DNA of 64,000 nt from Sorangium aterium (lineage in GTDB: Bacteria > Myxococcota_A > Polyangia > Polyangiales > Polyangiaceae). The stretch covers positions 1,426,001-1,490,000 of the forward strand of contig NZ_JAQNDK010000002.1 in the NCBI RefSeq assembly GCF_028368935.1, read 5' to 3'. How positions within the stretch are numbered: the first letter of the stretch is position 1; each line of letters begins with the position of its first letter. Below the pieces are notes generated by a model. The model did no database searches. It worked only from the letters and a program-made list of their open reading frames with translations, and was not told the origin of the DNA. Position numbers and translations under genes: made by a program. Below are positions 41,596 to 55,535 of this stretch, piece by piece.

Positions 41596-43724
41596 TCGCG
41601 CGCACCTTCTCGGACGACACATCCCACAGGCTGGAGTACGACGAGCGCGGGCGCCTCCTGAGCTTCGAGACGGAGGCCGTCAGCACGCGCTACACGTACG
41701 ACGCGCGAGGGCGTTGCACCCGCGAGGACACGGAGCGGAAGGACGATCCGTGGTCCGCTACATCGCTCCGGCACGTCTACGACACCGGCCTGCATCGCAC
41801 GAAGGTGGAAGTGCTCGGCGCCTTCTCGATCGCCGCGCCGCGCGACGCCGTCGGGCGATGCGCCGCGCTCGTCTTCTCGGATGTCTCGGGCGCCCGGGGT
41901 GCGGATCCGCCGATCGCGACGTTCGCGTACGACCCGACGGACGGCGAGACAGGGCGCTTCTTTGCCGGCGGTGGCCGTATCGAGCTCACGAGGGACGCGC
42001 ACGGCAACGTCCTCCGCTCGGCCGTCTTCGGCCGTGGCACCGCGGTTGTCCGCCCGGGCGAACCCATGTGGGTCGGCGGCCTGGGCGGCCCGGAGACCCT
42101 GCGGTTCGACTACCGATGGTCGCCGGCCGACGAGCTCCAGGTGCTCGTCGATCGCGATCGCGGGGCGCAGTCCTTCCTGTACGACGCGCGCGGCCGGATC
42201 GCGCAGAAGCGGCACGAGGGGCGGGCCAGGACCGAGGACTACGCGCTCTCGCCGCGAGGCGACGTGCGCTGGATCGACGGCCGCGCGCAGTCCCACCTCA
42301 GCGGCGGCCGCCTCGTGACCACGAACGGCGCGGCCCTCACGTACGACGCGCGCGGCCGGCTCGTGAAGAAGGTGGAGGGCGCCGCGGTGACCACCTACGC
42401 GTGGAGCGTGCTCGGCCTGCTCTCCGGCATGGCGCTGCCCGACGGCACACGGCTGGAGTTCGTCTACGACGGGTTCGCCCGGCGCATCGAGAAGCGCGTG
42501 CTGCGCCGGGACGCGGCGATGGTGCGGCACCGCTACCGCTGGGATGGTGAGGACCTCCTGGAAGAGGCGGTCGAGCGCGGGGCGAGCGCTACAGGCGCAT
42601 CCGCGGCGTTCACGCTGGCGGAGCGCCGGCGCTACGCGTACTCGCCGGGCTCGCCGGCGCCGGTCGCGCAGGCGATCGACACCGAGGCGGGCCCGGGCGC
42701 CTGGAAGTACTTCGTGCACCGGGACGGGGCGCCTGTGCCGCTCGGGCTCGTCAATGCTGACGGGAGCGTCGACCAGGTCTTCGAGACCGACGCGTACGGT
42801 CGGGTGATCGCGGGCGACGCGGCTGCCACGCTGGTCCGGTTCCCGGGGCACTGGTACGAGCCGGAGACCGGGCTCCACTACAACCGGTGGCGGTACTTCG
42901 ATCCGGCGAGCGCGACGTACCTGAGCCCGGAGCCGCTGGGGCTAGAAGGGGGGCTCGAAGCGTACGGGTACGTGAGCGGGAGACCGCTCGCGTTGGTCGA
43001 CCTGGATGGGCTGATGGGCTCCGACCTCAGCACCCGGCGCCTTCCGCAATCTCAAGGTGGCGGCACGCGCGAGTTCACCGGGCAGTCAGCCAGTGAGCGC
43101 AACGTTGGTGGGAAAGGGCCGCTGCACGATCTCCACCCGGCGGTCGCCGCCGCGCTCCCGCAAGACTCGGGGCGCGGTCAGGGCAGGGATCCGTCTTGGT
43201 GTTCCGAGCCCCATGCGGTCAGTAATTATCTCTACGATTACGAGGAACGAAATCGGGTAAAATGCGATCCGGGCACGTCCGGGGGCCAGCGACACCTCCG
43301 ACGCGCCTTACGCCGCATGGGGCCGATCGGAAGCACCGATGTCAATGGAACCGCTTGCGCGCCGTGCCCAAACTGCTCGCAGACGCTGGCTCGCTTGCAC
43401 GCGCTGGTAGGCACGGGCCAGCAGCCCGAGACGATTCCCGCGTCGCCTCCTAAAGGCGGACCGCCCCTCAACTTCAGGCCCGCAGGCGCGGGAGCACCGT
43501 TGGATCGAGCACGGCAGCAGGCCGCCCAGGGGAACAACGCACCTCTAGACGACGCGCGCAGGGCGAACGCAACGCGGTATCGACAGCAGCTCGAGGCCGA
43601 CCGGGCGGCAGGACGCAACAATCATTCGGACGCGGAGATTGAGCGCCGCGCCAATCGCGTGTCCGGAATGACGCCGGGCGTCTTCGGAGGTACCGGCCTG
43701 AACAACGACTGGGGGCCGACGTGA
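41403..43724 (+). CDS. Rhs-repeat toxin, C-terminal portion with deaminase-like tip
   Basis: Continues the Rhs shell in a frame shifted by one base: LVRIVNEEGDVHTIERDLEG, then many YD repeats. The shell ends in RYFDPASATYLSPEPLGLEGG and EAYGYVSGRPL, the universal Rhs closing block, after which the variable toxin tip begins (about 43015-43724, ~235 residues). The tip contains WCSEPHAV (~43198) and, ~50 residues on, CAPCPNC (~43363). The spacing C-x-E ... C-x-x-C is that of YwqJ-type nucleic-acid deaminases, where Cys/His and two Cys bind zinc and Glu is catalytic. A GTGA overlap links it to the next gene. Confidence 0.8.
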   Translation: MVRIVNEEGDVHTIERDLEGRILSERTFDGRWLRYRNDQAGRLSRITFDDGEFVELAYDELDRLIARTFSDDTSHRLEYDERGRLLSFETEAVSTRYTYDARGRCTREDTERKDDPWSATSLRHVYDTGLHRTKVEVLGAFSIAAPRDAVGRCAALVFSDVSGARGADPPIATFAYDPTDGETGRFFAGGGRIELTRDAHGNVLRSAVFGRGTAVVRPGEPMWVGGLGGPETLRFDYRWSPADELQVLVDRDRGAQSFLYDARGRIAQKRHEGRARTEDYALSPRGDVRWIDGRAQSHLSGGRLVTTNGAALTYDARGRLVKKVEGAAVTTYAWSVLGLLSGMALPDGTRLEFVYDGFARRIEKRVLRRDAAMVRHRYRWDGEDLLEEAVERGASATGASAAFTLAERRRYAYSPGSPAPVAQAIDTEAGPGAWKYFVHRDGAPVPLGLVNADGSVDQVFETDAYGRVIAGDAAATLVRFPGHWYEPETGLHYNRWRYFDPASATYLSPEPLGLEGGLEAYGYVSGRPLALVDLDGLMGSDLSTRRLPQSQGGGTREFTGQSASERNVGGKGPLHDLHPAVAAALPQDSGRGQGRDPSWCSEPHAVSNYLYDYEERNRVKCDPGTSGGQRHLRRALRRMGPIGSTDVNGTACAPCPNCSQTLARLHALVGTGQQPETIPASPPKGGPPLNFRPAGAGAPLDRARQQAAQGNNAPLDDARRANATRYRQQLEADRAAGRNNHSDAEIERRANRVSGMTPGVFGGTGLNNDWGPT

Positions 43725-45016
43725 AGCCTCGATTCAGCCATTTCCTCCTCGGAACGGTCGAGAAGGGCATGTTCAGCCCCCAGCTCCGATCCATCTGCGG
43801 AACCAAACAGCTCACGGTGTCCGTTGCCCAGTTGAACGAGGTGGCGGAGAGGCTCGAGGGGTGGCGGGCTCCGGGGTTTGAGCTGCGTGCCCGTGTCCAC
43901 CTCGGTACCTTCGAGCCGGAGGTGGGACCGGTCACCGCGCTCGACAAGACGACCGCTCTCGTCAAGGGCGTTGCTCGCCGGATCGGCCAAGCGAGTCGTT
44001 CGTCTCGCCTGCACGGATTCGTGTGGCACGTCTGCGACGGGGTGCTTGCCCTGCGCGACGACGTGTTCTTGCGGGTGCTGGGCCCCACGGCGGCCAGCCT
44101 GCGGCCCTGGCTTGAAGAGTGTGCGGCCCTGCGGTTGCAGTGCGCCTTTCCGGTGGTGCGAGCGGCGGGAGAGGCGCCTCGTGCGCCCGAATCTGGCTGG
44201 ATCGAGTTCCGCGACAACTATGCTGATTTGACGGCGCGCGCGGCTCTGGACAACGACGCCGTGCACCTCGATCTCCCGCTCGAAGAGGCGAACCACCGGT
44301 TTCGGCAGAGCGTGGTCGGGTTTCTTTGCGCAACCGTCGATCCGGCATCGAAGACGCTGCCGCTGTCGCCTCGTGCGAGAGAGGCGGCATCGCGCTGGCT
44401 TTGTCGGCTGCACGATCCCGGCGATCCCGAGCGGCTCGCCTCGTGGGTGCTGGAGAACGGCGGCAGCGAGGCGCTCGCCAGGACGGCCGCTGACGCCGAG
44501 CGCTCGTTCGGTGGTCTGCGTAGCGTCGACCGGATCCAGCGCTTCGGCGGGATCCAGATGCTCGATCGAGCCCTCGCCGAAGGGAGCGTCGCCGAGTGGC
44601 CGCTTCAGCAGACGCCGGATGGCCCTGCGATCCTGGTGAGCCCGCGAGACATCGACAACCCTGACACCCTCGCATGCGTGACGGAGGACGGCAGGATGTG
44701 GGCGTATGGGTTCGGCTGGGACGAATGGGAGCGAACGAGCGACTCGGTGCGCACCTTCCTCTCCCGCATTGCGTTGTGGGGACACCCCAAAGAAGTGCCG
44801 GTTCATGTCTCGCGGTCGTCGCACGGTCGTGAGCTCGCGCAGGCGCTCGGCCTCGACGAGGTTGAAGAGGCGACCGACTCCACCGGCACTTTCTACGCGG
44901 GCGACGCGGCGCTGGTGTTCGAGCGGAGGCTGTCCGAGGGGCGCGCAGTGACGTGGTTGCGCGAGCTGCGCCCCGAGTCGGTGCGTGTCTGGGACGACCT
45001 CACCTCGTCTACCTGA
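43721..45016 (+). CDS. candidate immunity protein for the Rhs toxin
   Basis: A 431-residue soluble protein, starting at the GTG in the GTGA overlap with the Rhs stop (43721-43724), hence translationally coupled. I do not recognise the family. Long for an immunity protein, it shows a beta-rich N-terminal region (FELRARVHLGTFEPEVG), a central helical part and a C-terminal portion with GRMWAYGFGWDEWER and SDSVRTFLSRIAL. Direct coupling to a toxin tip is the standard signal for immunity genes, so that role is inferred. It might be a fusion of two domains. Base use resembles the Rhs tip (lower GC, more AT-rich codons). Confidence 0.65.
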   Translation: MKPRFSHFLLGTVEKGMFSPQLRSICGTKQLTVSVAQLNEVAERLEGWRAPGFELRARVHLGTFEPEVGPVTALDKTTALVKGVARRIGQASRSSRLHGFVWHVCDGVLALRDDVFLRVLGPTAASLRPWLEECAALRLQCAFPVVRAAGEAPRAPESGWIEFRDNYADLTARAALDNDAVHLDLPLEEANHRFRQSVVGFLCATVDPASKTLPLSPRAREAASRWLCRLHDPGDPERLASWVLENGGSEALARTAADAERSFGGLRSVDRIQRFGGIQMLDRALAEGSVAEWPLQQTPDGPAILVSPRDIDNPDTLACVTEDGRMWAYGFGWDEWERTSDSVRTFLSRIALWGHPKEVPVHVSRSSHGRELAQALGLDEVEEATDSTGTFYAGDAALVFERRLSEGRAVTWLRELRPESVRVWDDLTSST

Positions 45017-45181
45017 ACTCCGGGTCGCGGCGGCCGACGTCCCATGCCATTCCACGCGCGTGGATCGACGAGGAACGATGAGCGATCCCGCCGTCGACGA
45101 CGCGCAGCCACCGCGTGATCTCACGGAGCACCCTGACCATGAGCCCCCGCCCCGCCCTGCCGGTCGAGTAAGCTGCGGCGC

Positions 45182-46843
45182 ATGAAGGTCCCCCGACTCA
45201 CCGGCCGCGCGCTCACCGCGGCGCGCCTCGCCGCCGAGGCGCCCGGATCCTCCGCCGCGCTCCGGGAAGTGATGAAGCGCAGCCTGGGCATCGATCGCCT
45301 CGCCTCGCTTCCGGACGCCTTCCGCGACGACGCCCCCGCCGAGGCGCGCCCCCTCCAGGCCGCGCCGCCGCGGCGCTGGGAGGACGCCGGCCTCGGCGCG
45401 CCCCCTGTCCGCGACTGGCCCCGGCCCGCGCTCGCCTACGCCGCGGCCTACCGCAAGGGCGCCACCACCCCGCTCCGCGTCGCCGAGCGCGCGCTCTCGG
45501 CGCTCGAGGCGCTCGCCGCCGAGCGCCCGTGCATGAACATCGCCGTCGCCACCTTGCGCGAGGCGACGCTCAGGGACGCCGACGCGTCGACCGCGCGCCA
45601 CGCCGAGGGGCGGCCGCGCGGCCCGCTCGACGGCGTGCCCCTGCTCGTCAAGGACGAGTTCGACGTCGAGGGCCTCCCGACGACGCTCGGCTCGCCCTGC
45701 GGCCCGCAGACGCCCGCGCCGCGCGACGCCGCCGTGGTCGCGCGGCTCCGGCAGGCGGGCGCCGTGTTCCTCTGCAAGACCGTGCTCACCGAGTGGGGCA
45801 TGTCGCCGATCGGCAACAGCATCCACCAGCGCATGCCCCACAACCCGCACCACAAGGAGCGCGCCGCGGGCGGCTCCTCCACCGGCTCCGCCGTCGGCGT
45901 GGCGCTCGGGCTCGCGCCGCTCGCGGCCAGCGGCGACGGCGGCGGATCCATCCGGGCGCCGGCCGCGCTGAACGGCGTCTTCGGCCTCAAGCCGACCTTC
46001 GGCCGCGTCAGCCGCGCCGGCGACGGCTTCAAGGGCTCGGTCGCCCATGCCGGCCCGATCGCCAGCAGCACGGCCGATCTCGCGCGCTTCCTCGACGCCG
46101 TCGCGAGCGAGCCCGACCCCGACGACGACCTCACCGCGTGGGCGCCCCCGCCGCCCCCCGGAGGCTTCGGCGCGCGCCTCGGCGCCGGCGTGCGCGGCCT
46201 GCGCATCGGCGTCGACGAGGAGGAGTGGCGCGACGCCTCCACCCCGGTCGCGAGCGTGTGCTGGGGGGCGCTGCGCGCGCTCGAGCGCGAGGGAGCGACC
46301 CTCGTGGACGTGAAGATCCCCCTCGCGAGGCACGCGGCCTCCATCGGCTACCTCGTCATCGGCCCCGAGTCGCTCGCGGCGAACCAGCGCGCCTGGAGGG
46401 AGCAGCGCGACCTCATCAGCGAGGACCTGCGCGTCACCTTCAGCCTCCTCTCGGGCGTCACCGCGCTCGAGCAGATCGACGCCGCGCGGCTCCGCGCGGG
46501 CATGCGGCGCGAGGTGGCGCGCGCCCTCGCCGGCGTCGACGTCCTCGCGCTCCCGACGACGGCGATCACCGCGCCCCGCTACGCCCAGGCCGAGGAAGGC
46601 CGCGCCTTCCTGGATCCCATGGCCCTCGACGGCATGTGCCGCTTCGCCTTCCTCGGCAACCTCACCGGCCTCCCCGCCGGCACGGCGCCCGTCGGCGTCG
46701 ACGCCGAGCGCCTGCCCATCGGCCTGCAGATCCTCGGCGACGCGTGGGACGAGGCGGCCGTCCTCGCCGTCCTCGCCCACCTCGAGAGGTCGGAGCTCGC
46801 GCGCGCGCGGCGCCCCCCGGGAGCGATCGATCTGCTCGGGTAA
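45182..46843 (+). CDS. amidase-signature family hydrolase
   Basis: A 553-residue amidase. The Ser-cisSer-Lys triad is readable: Lys157 (LLVKDEF), cis-Ser232 (AAGGSSTGSAVG) and nucleophile Ser256 (SGDGGGSIRAPA). Family members hydrolyse small amides, fatty-acid amides or acyl-tRNA amides (GatA); the N-terminal extension (~85 residues) and lack of a GatCAB partner argue against GatA. Substrate unknown. An acetoacetate-decarboxylase-like gene follows 32 bases later behind GAGGAGAG, so the two may share a transcript. Confidence 0.9.
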   Translation: MKVPRLTGRALTAARLAAEAPGSSAALREVMKRSLGIDRLASLPDAFRDDAPAEARPLQAAPPRRWEDAGLGAPPVRDWPRPALAYAAAYRKGATTPLRVAERALSALEALAAERPCMNIAVATLREATLRDADASTARHAEGRPRGPLDGVPLLVKDEFDVEGLPTTLGSPCGPQTPAPRDAAVVARLRQAGAVFLCKTVLTEWGMSPIGNSIHQRMPHNPHHKERAAGGSSTGSAVGVALGLAPLAASGDGGGSIRAPAALNGVFGLKPTFGRVSRAGDGFKGSVAHAGPIASSTADLARFLDAVASEPDPDDDLTAWAPPPPPGGFGARLGAGVRGLRIGVDEEEWRDASTPVASVCWGALRALEREGATLVDVKIPLARHAASIGYLVIGPESLAANQRAWREQRDLISEDLRVTFSLLSGVTALEQIDAARLRAGMRREVARALAGVDVLALPTTAITAPRYAQAEEGRAFLDPMALDGMCRFAFLGNLTGLPAGTAPVGVDAERLPIGLQILGDAWDEAAVLAVLAHLERSELARARRPPGAIDLLG

Positions 46844-46875
46844 CCTGATCCCAGCGAGCCCGAGGAGAGATCGTC

Positions 46876-47571
46876 ATGAGCCAGAGCGCCGGAAGTCGTC
46901 CTCCTGACGTGAAGCCAGCGCCGGCGCCGTGGACGCTGGCCGGCGATGCGACCATCGTGATGCTCGAGCTCCCGGGGCCGCTGCTCGAGGAGCAGAGCTT
47001 CATCCCGGAGGCGCTCCGCCCCCGCTTCGAGGGGCGCTACAGCCTGCTGATGGCCCTCGACTACACGTCATCGAACGTGGGGCCTTATCGCGAGCTCCTG
47101 TTCATCCCCGGGCGCTTCCGCACGCGACACGGCCTCTGCTGGTCCATCAGCAAGATCTACGTCAGCTCGTGGGACAGCGTGGTGAACGGGCAGCGCAACT
47201 GGGGCATCCCCAAGGAGCACGCCGATCTCGAGATCGCGCGCGAGGCGGACGGGAGCGAGCGATTCCGGGCGTCGCAGGGCGGTGACGTCTTCGCCGATCT
47301 GCGCTTCGCGGCCGCGGGCCCGAGCCTGCCCGCCTCGAGCGCGCTCGTGCCCGCGCGCCTCCGCCGGCTGGTGCACCACCGCGACGGGCACGACTATTTC
47401 TGCGCGCCGACCGCGCGCGGGAGCGCCCGCCACGCGCGCCTGCTCGAGGCGCGCGTCGATCCGGCGCGCTTGCCGCGCGTCGACGAGGGTCGTGTTGTGT
47501 TCGCCGTCCGGCTCTCCCGCTTCCAGGCCGAGTTCCCGGTCGCCGACGTCGAGCTCCCTCCCTCCTCCTGA
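46876..47571 (+). CDS. acetoacetate decarboxylase-like protein
   Basis: A 231-residue protein of the acetoacetate decarboxylase (ADC) superfamily. The blocks YSLLMALDYTSSNVGPYREL, ISKIYVSSWDSVVNGQRNWGIPKE and FAVRLSRFQAEFP fit the family's central beta barrel. The enzymatic ADCs use a Lys-Lys pair to form a Schiff base; here a Lys is present in WGIPKEHADLE, but I cannot confirm the equivalent of the catalytic Lys. Many myxobacterial homologues are uncharacterised. It is convergent with the PilZ gene. Confidence 0.75.
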   Translation: MSQSAGSRPPDVKPAPAPWTLAGDATIVMLELPGPLLEEQSFIPEALRPRFEGRYSLLMALDYTSSNVGPYRELLFIPGRFRTRHGLCWSISKIYVSSWDSVVNGQRNWGIPKEHADLEIAREADGSERFRASQGGDVFADLRFAAAGPSLPASSALVPARLRRLVHHRDGHDYFCAPTARGSARHARLLEARVDPARLPRVDEGRVVFAVRLSRFQAEFPVADVELPPSS

Positions 47572-47582
47572 AGCAGCGCGGA

Positions 47583-47996
47583 TCAGCTGAGCGCGATCAT
47601 CGCGGCCGTCGCCGCGTAGTCCACGCGCTGCGCGCGGTAGGGGTACGTCGGCGGGAAGCGCTCGAGCGCCGCGCGCAGGCGCCGGATCGACGCCCTGTCG
47701 AGCGGGTCGAAGCGCAGGCCCACGGCGCGCCCCGGGTCGCCCTGGCGCCGGCCGTGGAGGGTGCGCGCGATCGTCGCCGTCGCGTCGATCCATACGTTCG
47801 TCTCCGGGATCCGGAACGAGACGATCACCGGCTCGCCCGTGAGCGCGCGGGCGCGCGTCAGCACGAGCATGCCGTCGATCGACAGGTCGATCGCCCGGGT
47901 GCCGAGCAGCCGAAAGCCCCGCTCGCGCACGGCCTGGCACTCCACGATCGCGGCGCGGCGCGTGGCGCGGCGCTCGCTGGCGAGCAGCATCTCCAT
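47583..47996 (-). CDS. PilZ-domain protein
   Basis: A 137-residue single-domain PilZ protein. The c-di-GMP-binding Arg motif is near the N-terminus (ERRATRRAAI), and the second motif is DLSIDGMLVLT (the D/N-x-S-x-x-G block). PilZ proteins bind cyclic di-GMP and regulate motility, exopolysaccharide or development. Here it stands alone, followed by the large gap before the surface-protein operon, with no obvious partner. Length is normal for a PilZ-only protein. Confidence 0.88.
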   Translation of the reverse strand: MEMLLASERRATRRAAIVECQAVRERGFRLLGTRAIDLSIDGMLVLTRARALTGEPVIVSFRIPETNVWIDATATIARTLHGRRQGDPGRAVGLRFDPLDRASIRRLRAALERFPPTYPYRAQRVDYAATAAMIALS

Positions 47997-48232
47997 GGTC
48001 GTTCTCCTTGGCGCGGTACGCTACGGAGGACGGCTACAGGTGGACAAGAAACTTACACGATGGTGCCGCCCGCTGCGGCGGGTCGAGGAGGAACGCAGGT
48101 AGGGGAGCGGGTGGGGGATCTCGGCGCCCCTGAGGGCGCTCGCGGCGAGAGGCGCCCGCGGCCGCTGGGGAGGTCGCCGCCCGCCAGGTGGGCGGGGCGG
48201 CGCGCGGCCGTGGGCCTCTCTCTATCCGGCGG

Positions 48233-52335
<4,103 letters not shown>

Positions 52336-52339
<4 letters not shown>

Positions 52340-54189
52340 GGCGCCTCCTGCTGCTGCTTCGGCTTCTTCTCGAGGATCTTGAACTGCACGCGGCGGTTCT
52401 TCTGGCGTCCCTCGTCGGTGTCGTTGTCCGCGATCGGGACGTCGGGCCCGTAGCCCTTCGACGCCAGCCGCTCGGCCTCGACGCCGCGCTGGACCAGCGC
52501 CTTCATGACCGACTCGGCCCTCGCCTGGCTGAGCTTGATATTGTACGCGCGTCCGCCGCGCGGGTCTGTGTGTCCTTGCACCTCGATCTTGGCGATCTCC
52601 GGGTGCTCCTTCAGCACACCCGCGACCTCATCGAGGAGCGGATCGCTCACCTTCTTGATGGTCGCCTTGCCGGTGTCGAACTGCACCTGCTGGAGAATGA
52701 CGATCTCGGTCTCGGTCATGCGCACAGCGACGGGGCAGCCGTTCTTCGAAGGATCCGGATCGGGCTTGCCCTTGATATCGGGGCAGGCGTCCTGATCGTC
52801 GCGCACCGTGTCGCCGTCGCGGTCGCCGGGGCAGCCGTTCGTCGCCGGATCCGAGGTGCGGATACCGGGGATGTCGGGGCAGGCGTCCTCCGCGTCGATC
52901 ACGCCGTCGCCGTCCCTGTCGGGCGGCGGCGGGCAGCCGTGCTTCTTCGGATCCTCGTTCGCCGGGCCTGCCTCGTCCGGGCACGCGTCGACGTCGTCCG
53001 TGATGCCGTCCTTGTCGCGGTCCCCTGGCGGCGGGCAGCCGTGCTTCTTCGGGTCGTCGTTCGCGACGCCGGGCTTGTCCGGGCACGCGTCGACGCGATC
53101 GAGGATGCCGTCCTCGTCGCGATCCGAGGGCGGGCAGCCGTTCTTCTTCGGATCCGGGTCGCCGACGCCGGGCACGTCCGGGCAGGCGTCCTTCTCGTTG
53201 ACGATGCCGTCCTTGTCGCGGTCCGGGTCCGCGCGCCGGACCTCGGGCGAGTACGCGAGCATCGCGACGGCGCGGAAATCCGGGGTGCCGATGCCCGAGG
53301 TGAAGCCGGGGCCGGCGGCGACGCCGAGCTCGAAATCGCGGAGCGTGGGCGCGAAGCGGTAGCGCAGGCCGAGCAGCGCCTCGACGTTCGTGTTGCGGGC
53401 CTCCGGGTCCTCCAGCACCGTCGACACGGTCGCCTCGGGGCCGATCTGGAGCTGCTCTTCCGAGCCCAGCAGCAGGCCGACGCCCGCGCCGCCGTTGAAC
53501 ATCAGGCCTTGCCGCACCTGCGCGAACGTCTGCGCGGGGCGCAGATCGACGCCGGCCGCGGCCGACCAGACGAAGCCCGGGATCCGGCCGCCGGCCAGGA
53601 TCTGAGGCAGGCCGCGGACCGACTCCTCGCCCACGAACGAGCCGTCGCGGTCGCCGGTCGGCACCCACACGAAGCCGCCGACGGCGAGCTGGAACGGGTC
53701 GAAGTAATCGCCGAGGAGGCGCAGGCGCAGCCCGACCCGGAGATCGCCGAGCTGCACGTCGCTCGGCGACCTGAACGAGAGGCCCTCGGCCGCGGGGCTG
53801 TCGCCCTGCTGCAGCACGGCGAGGGGCAGGTCGACGTTGACGTGCAGCCGGTCCCAGAGCGTGAGCGAGGAGTTCAGGTGCAGGAACAGCTGGTGGCCGA
53901 CGATCGCGCCGAGGTTCTCGTCGCTGCCCTGCCGCGTGAGCACGAGCGGGTTGTGCGCGTAGTCACCGAGCAGCATCACGTGCAGCGTCGCGCTGCCGTC
54001 CTGGTTCGGCGAGGCTGCGTACGGCGACGGCACGCCGAACATCCGGTCGCCGGCGGGCGCGGGGCTGAAGCGGTTGAGGGCGAGGCCGCGCGCCGGTCCC
54101 GCTTCCTGAGCGGACGCTGGCGCGGCCCACGCCGCCGCGGCTAGCGCGGCGGCGCCGCAGATCCATCGAGGGGGCAAGGGGGCTCTCAT
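52336..54189 (-). CDS. OmpA-family protein with beta-barrel and thrombospondin-3 linker
   Basis: A 617-residue outer-membrane protein. A Sec signal (PRWICGAAALAAAAWAAPASAQ) precedes a ~310-residue beta-barrel-like part (LFLHLNSSLTLWDRLHVNVDLPLAVLQQG, then GVGLLLGSEEQLQIG-type strands). Five TSP3 repeats of the form DRDKDGIVNEKDACPD follow (about 320-480), then a C-terminal OmpA peptidoglycan-binding domain (VQFDTGKATIKK, GHTDPRGG, NIKLSQARAESV, SKGYGPDVP). This layout equals TraB, the OM-exchange partner of TraA in Myxococcus. With the coupled MYXO-CTERM protein it forms a TraAB-like pair, by analogy only. I chose the ATG at 54187-54189; a GTG 12 bases upstream is possible. Confidence 0.88.
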
Positions 54190-54662
54190 TCGCAGGATCA
54201 CCTTGGGTGCTTTGGGCGAGCGGCCGTCGACTGCTCCGGCGCGCAGGCAAGTTGGGGGAAACGCCGCATGCTCGACGAGGAAGATCGCGAGCAGCCTCGA
54301 AATCCCGGGCCGTCTTATAGGCTTCGCAGGACGCTACGGGTGGACTTTTCGCTGGGCGGCCGTCCGAATTCGGATCGGCCTCGACAGGGCGGCTCTCCAG
54401 CGAGCCGGCCTTCGCAGCGCGGCCTATGCAAGGCGTGTGCACGCCTCGCCGTCGCGCGGGGCCGGTGGTTTGTCGGGGATCTGGCGCCTCAAGCCGGCTC
54501 TGCGGCGGGTCGATTGAGGCCTACAGACATCAGCACTGCGGCCCCGGTGCGGCGGTATCGACCGCGATCGAGCGGGGGGCGCGCCGGCGCGCCCGGTTGG
54601 CGGGCTCTGCGGCGCTCGCGGCCCCGGCGCTGCGCCGCCGGAGGCCCGGCTTCACCGCGGGG
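54190..54662. other. intergenic region with perfect 18-bp palindrome
   Basis: No gene supported in 473 bases; frames here are antisense or chance. It contains the upstream region of the OmpA-type gene and the 3' side of the DUF2690 gene. A perfect palindrome GGGCGCGCCGGCGCGCCC occupies 54577-54594, about 70 bases beyond that gene's stop. It may be part of a terminator-like structure, but there is no T-run. Confidence 0.55.
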
Positions 54663-55181
54663 TCAAAAGTTCGTGCGGACGGTGCCGCTGAATTGAAAAA
54701 TGCCAGGATTCGAGCCGATCTTGCCAATGGCGGTGAACCTGGAGCCTGGCGTGACGGCCAGCATGGCCGAGCGCAGCGCGTCGGTGGGTGAGGTCGACTC
54801 GGCCTGGCTCGTCGCGTAGGGCGAGCTCCTCGTGATCTCTGCCCGGAGATACGAGCTGCCGCTCGTCACGACGGTCCTTGCCCATGCCGCGTTGCAGCTC
54901 GGCGAGTACCGGATCACGATCTTGCCGATCGCGGTGGTGCCCGACAGGATGTCGCTCGACGCCCGCGTGACCGCGTCGGCCTCGCACCCGGTCGCGCCAG
55001 GGTCCTGCTCCGTGCATGACGCGCCGTAGCAGCTGCCGAGCGCGGCAGCGGCCTCGCCCACGTCCTCCTGCGCGGAGCCCTCTCCGTCGAGCGGCTCGGG
55101 ATCGGACGTGTCGGCGATGCAGCCGGCGAGGGCAAAGGAAGCTCCGAGGGCGACGACGGCAAACGAGGAGGCGATACGCAT
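54663..55181 (-). CDS. DUF2690-type lipoprotein
   Basis: A 172-residue lipoprotein. The signal ends in a canonical lipobox LAGC (Cys21). After an acidic spacer the DUF2690-like block appears: CYGASCTEQDP, GCEADAV, VIRYSPSCNAAWAR. The Cys pattern of four in this order is the family mark; the family is best known in actinomycete secreted proteins and has no assigned activity. Start is the ATG at 55179-55181 with AAGGAC upstream. Divergent from the P450 gene. Confidence 0.8.
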   Translation of the reverse strand: MRIASSFAVVALGASFALAGCIADTSDPEPLDGEGSAQEDVGEAAAALGSCYGASCTEQDPGATGCEADAVTRASSDILSGTTAIGKIVIRYSPSCNAAWARTVVTSGSSYLRAEITRSSPYATSQAESTSPTDALRSAMLAVTPGSRFTAIGKIGSNPGIFQFSGTVRTNF

Positions 55182-55535
55182 GGTCCATGTCCTTTCGAGC
55201 CCTGGGAACGCGGGCATTGCGCTACCGAGCGGCGCCGGCGCGTCGAGGTCTCGGCCTGGGTACGGGCGCCGGGCCCCGACCGGTTCCCGCGACCGCGAAA
55301 GGACCCGTGTCGGGCGCCTCCCGGGACTCGCTACGTCGGGAGCCGCGGGCTCGTCAGGGGCCGCCGGCGGCGCGCGGCGCAAGGCGATCGCGCGGCGCGT
55401 CCGTCCGGGTCGTGTCGACTGGGGCATTCCGTTCGGGAGGCGCGTTCCAGCGCTCCATCTGGTGGTTGCATCGATTACCATCGTCTCCCGAAGGGCTGCT
55501 GCCACCGGCGACTCCAGACGACGGAGGTTTCGACG
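55182..55535. other. divergent intergenic region, no gene supported
   Basis: 354 bases between the DUF2690 lipoprotein and the P450, both transcribed outward, so it should hold two promoters. Apparent frames inside it are Arg/Gly-rich noise. I see no clear promoter consensus or operator. Confidence 0.5.
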
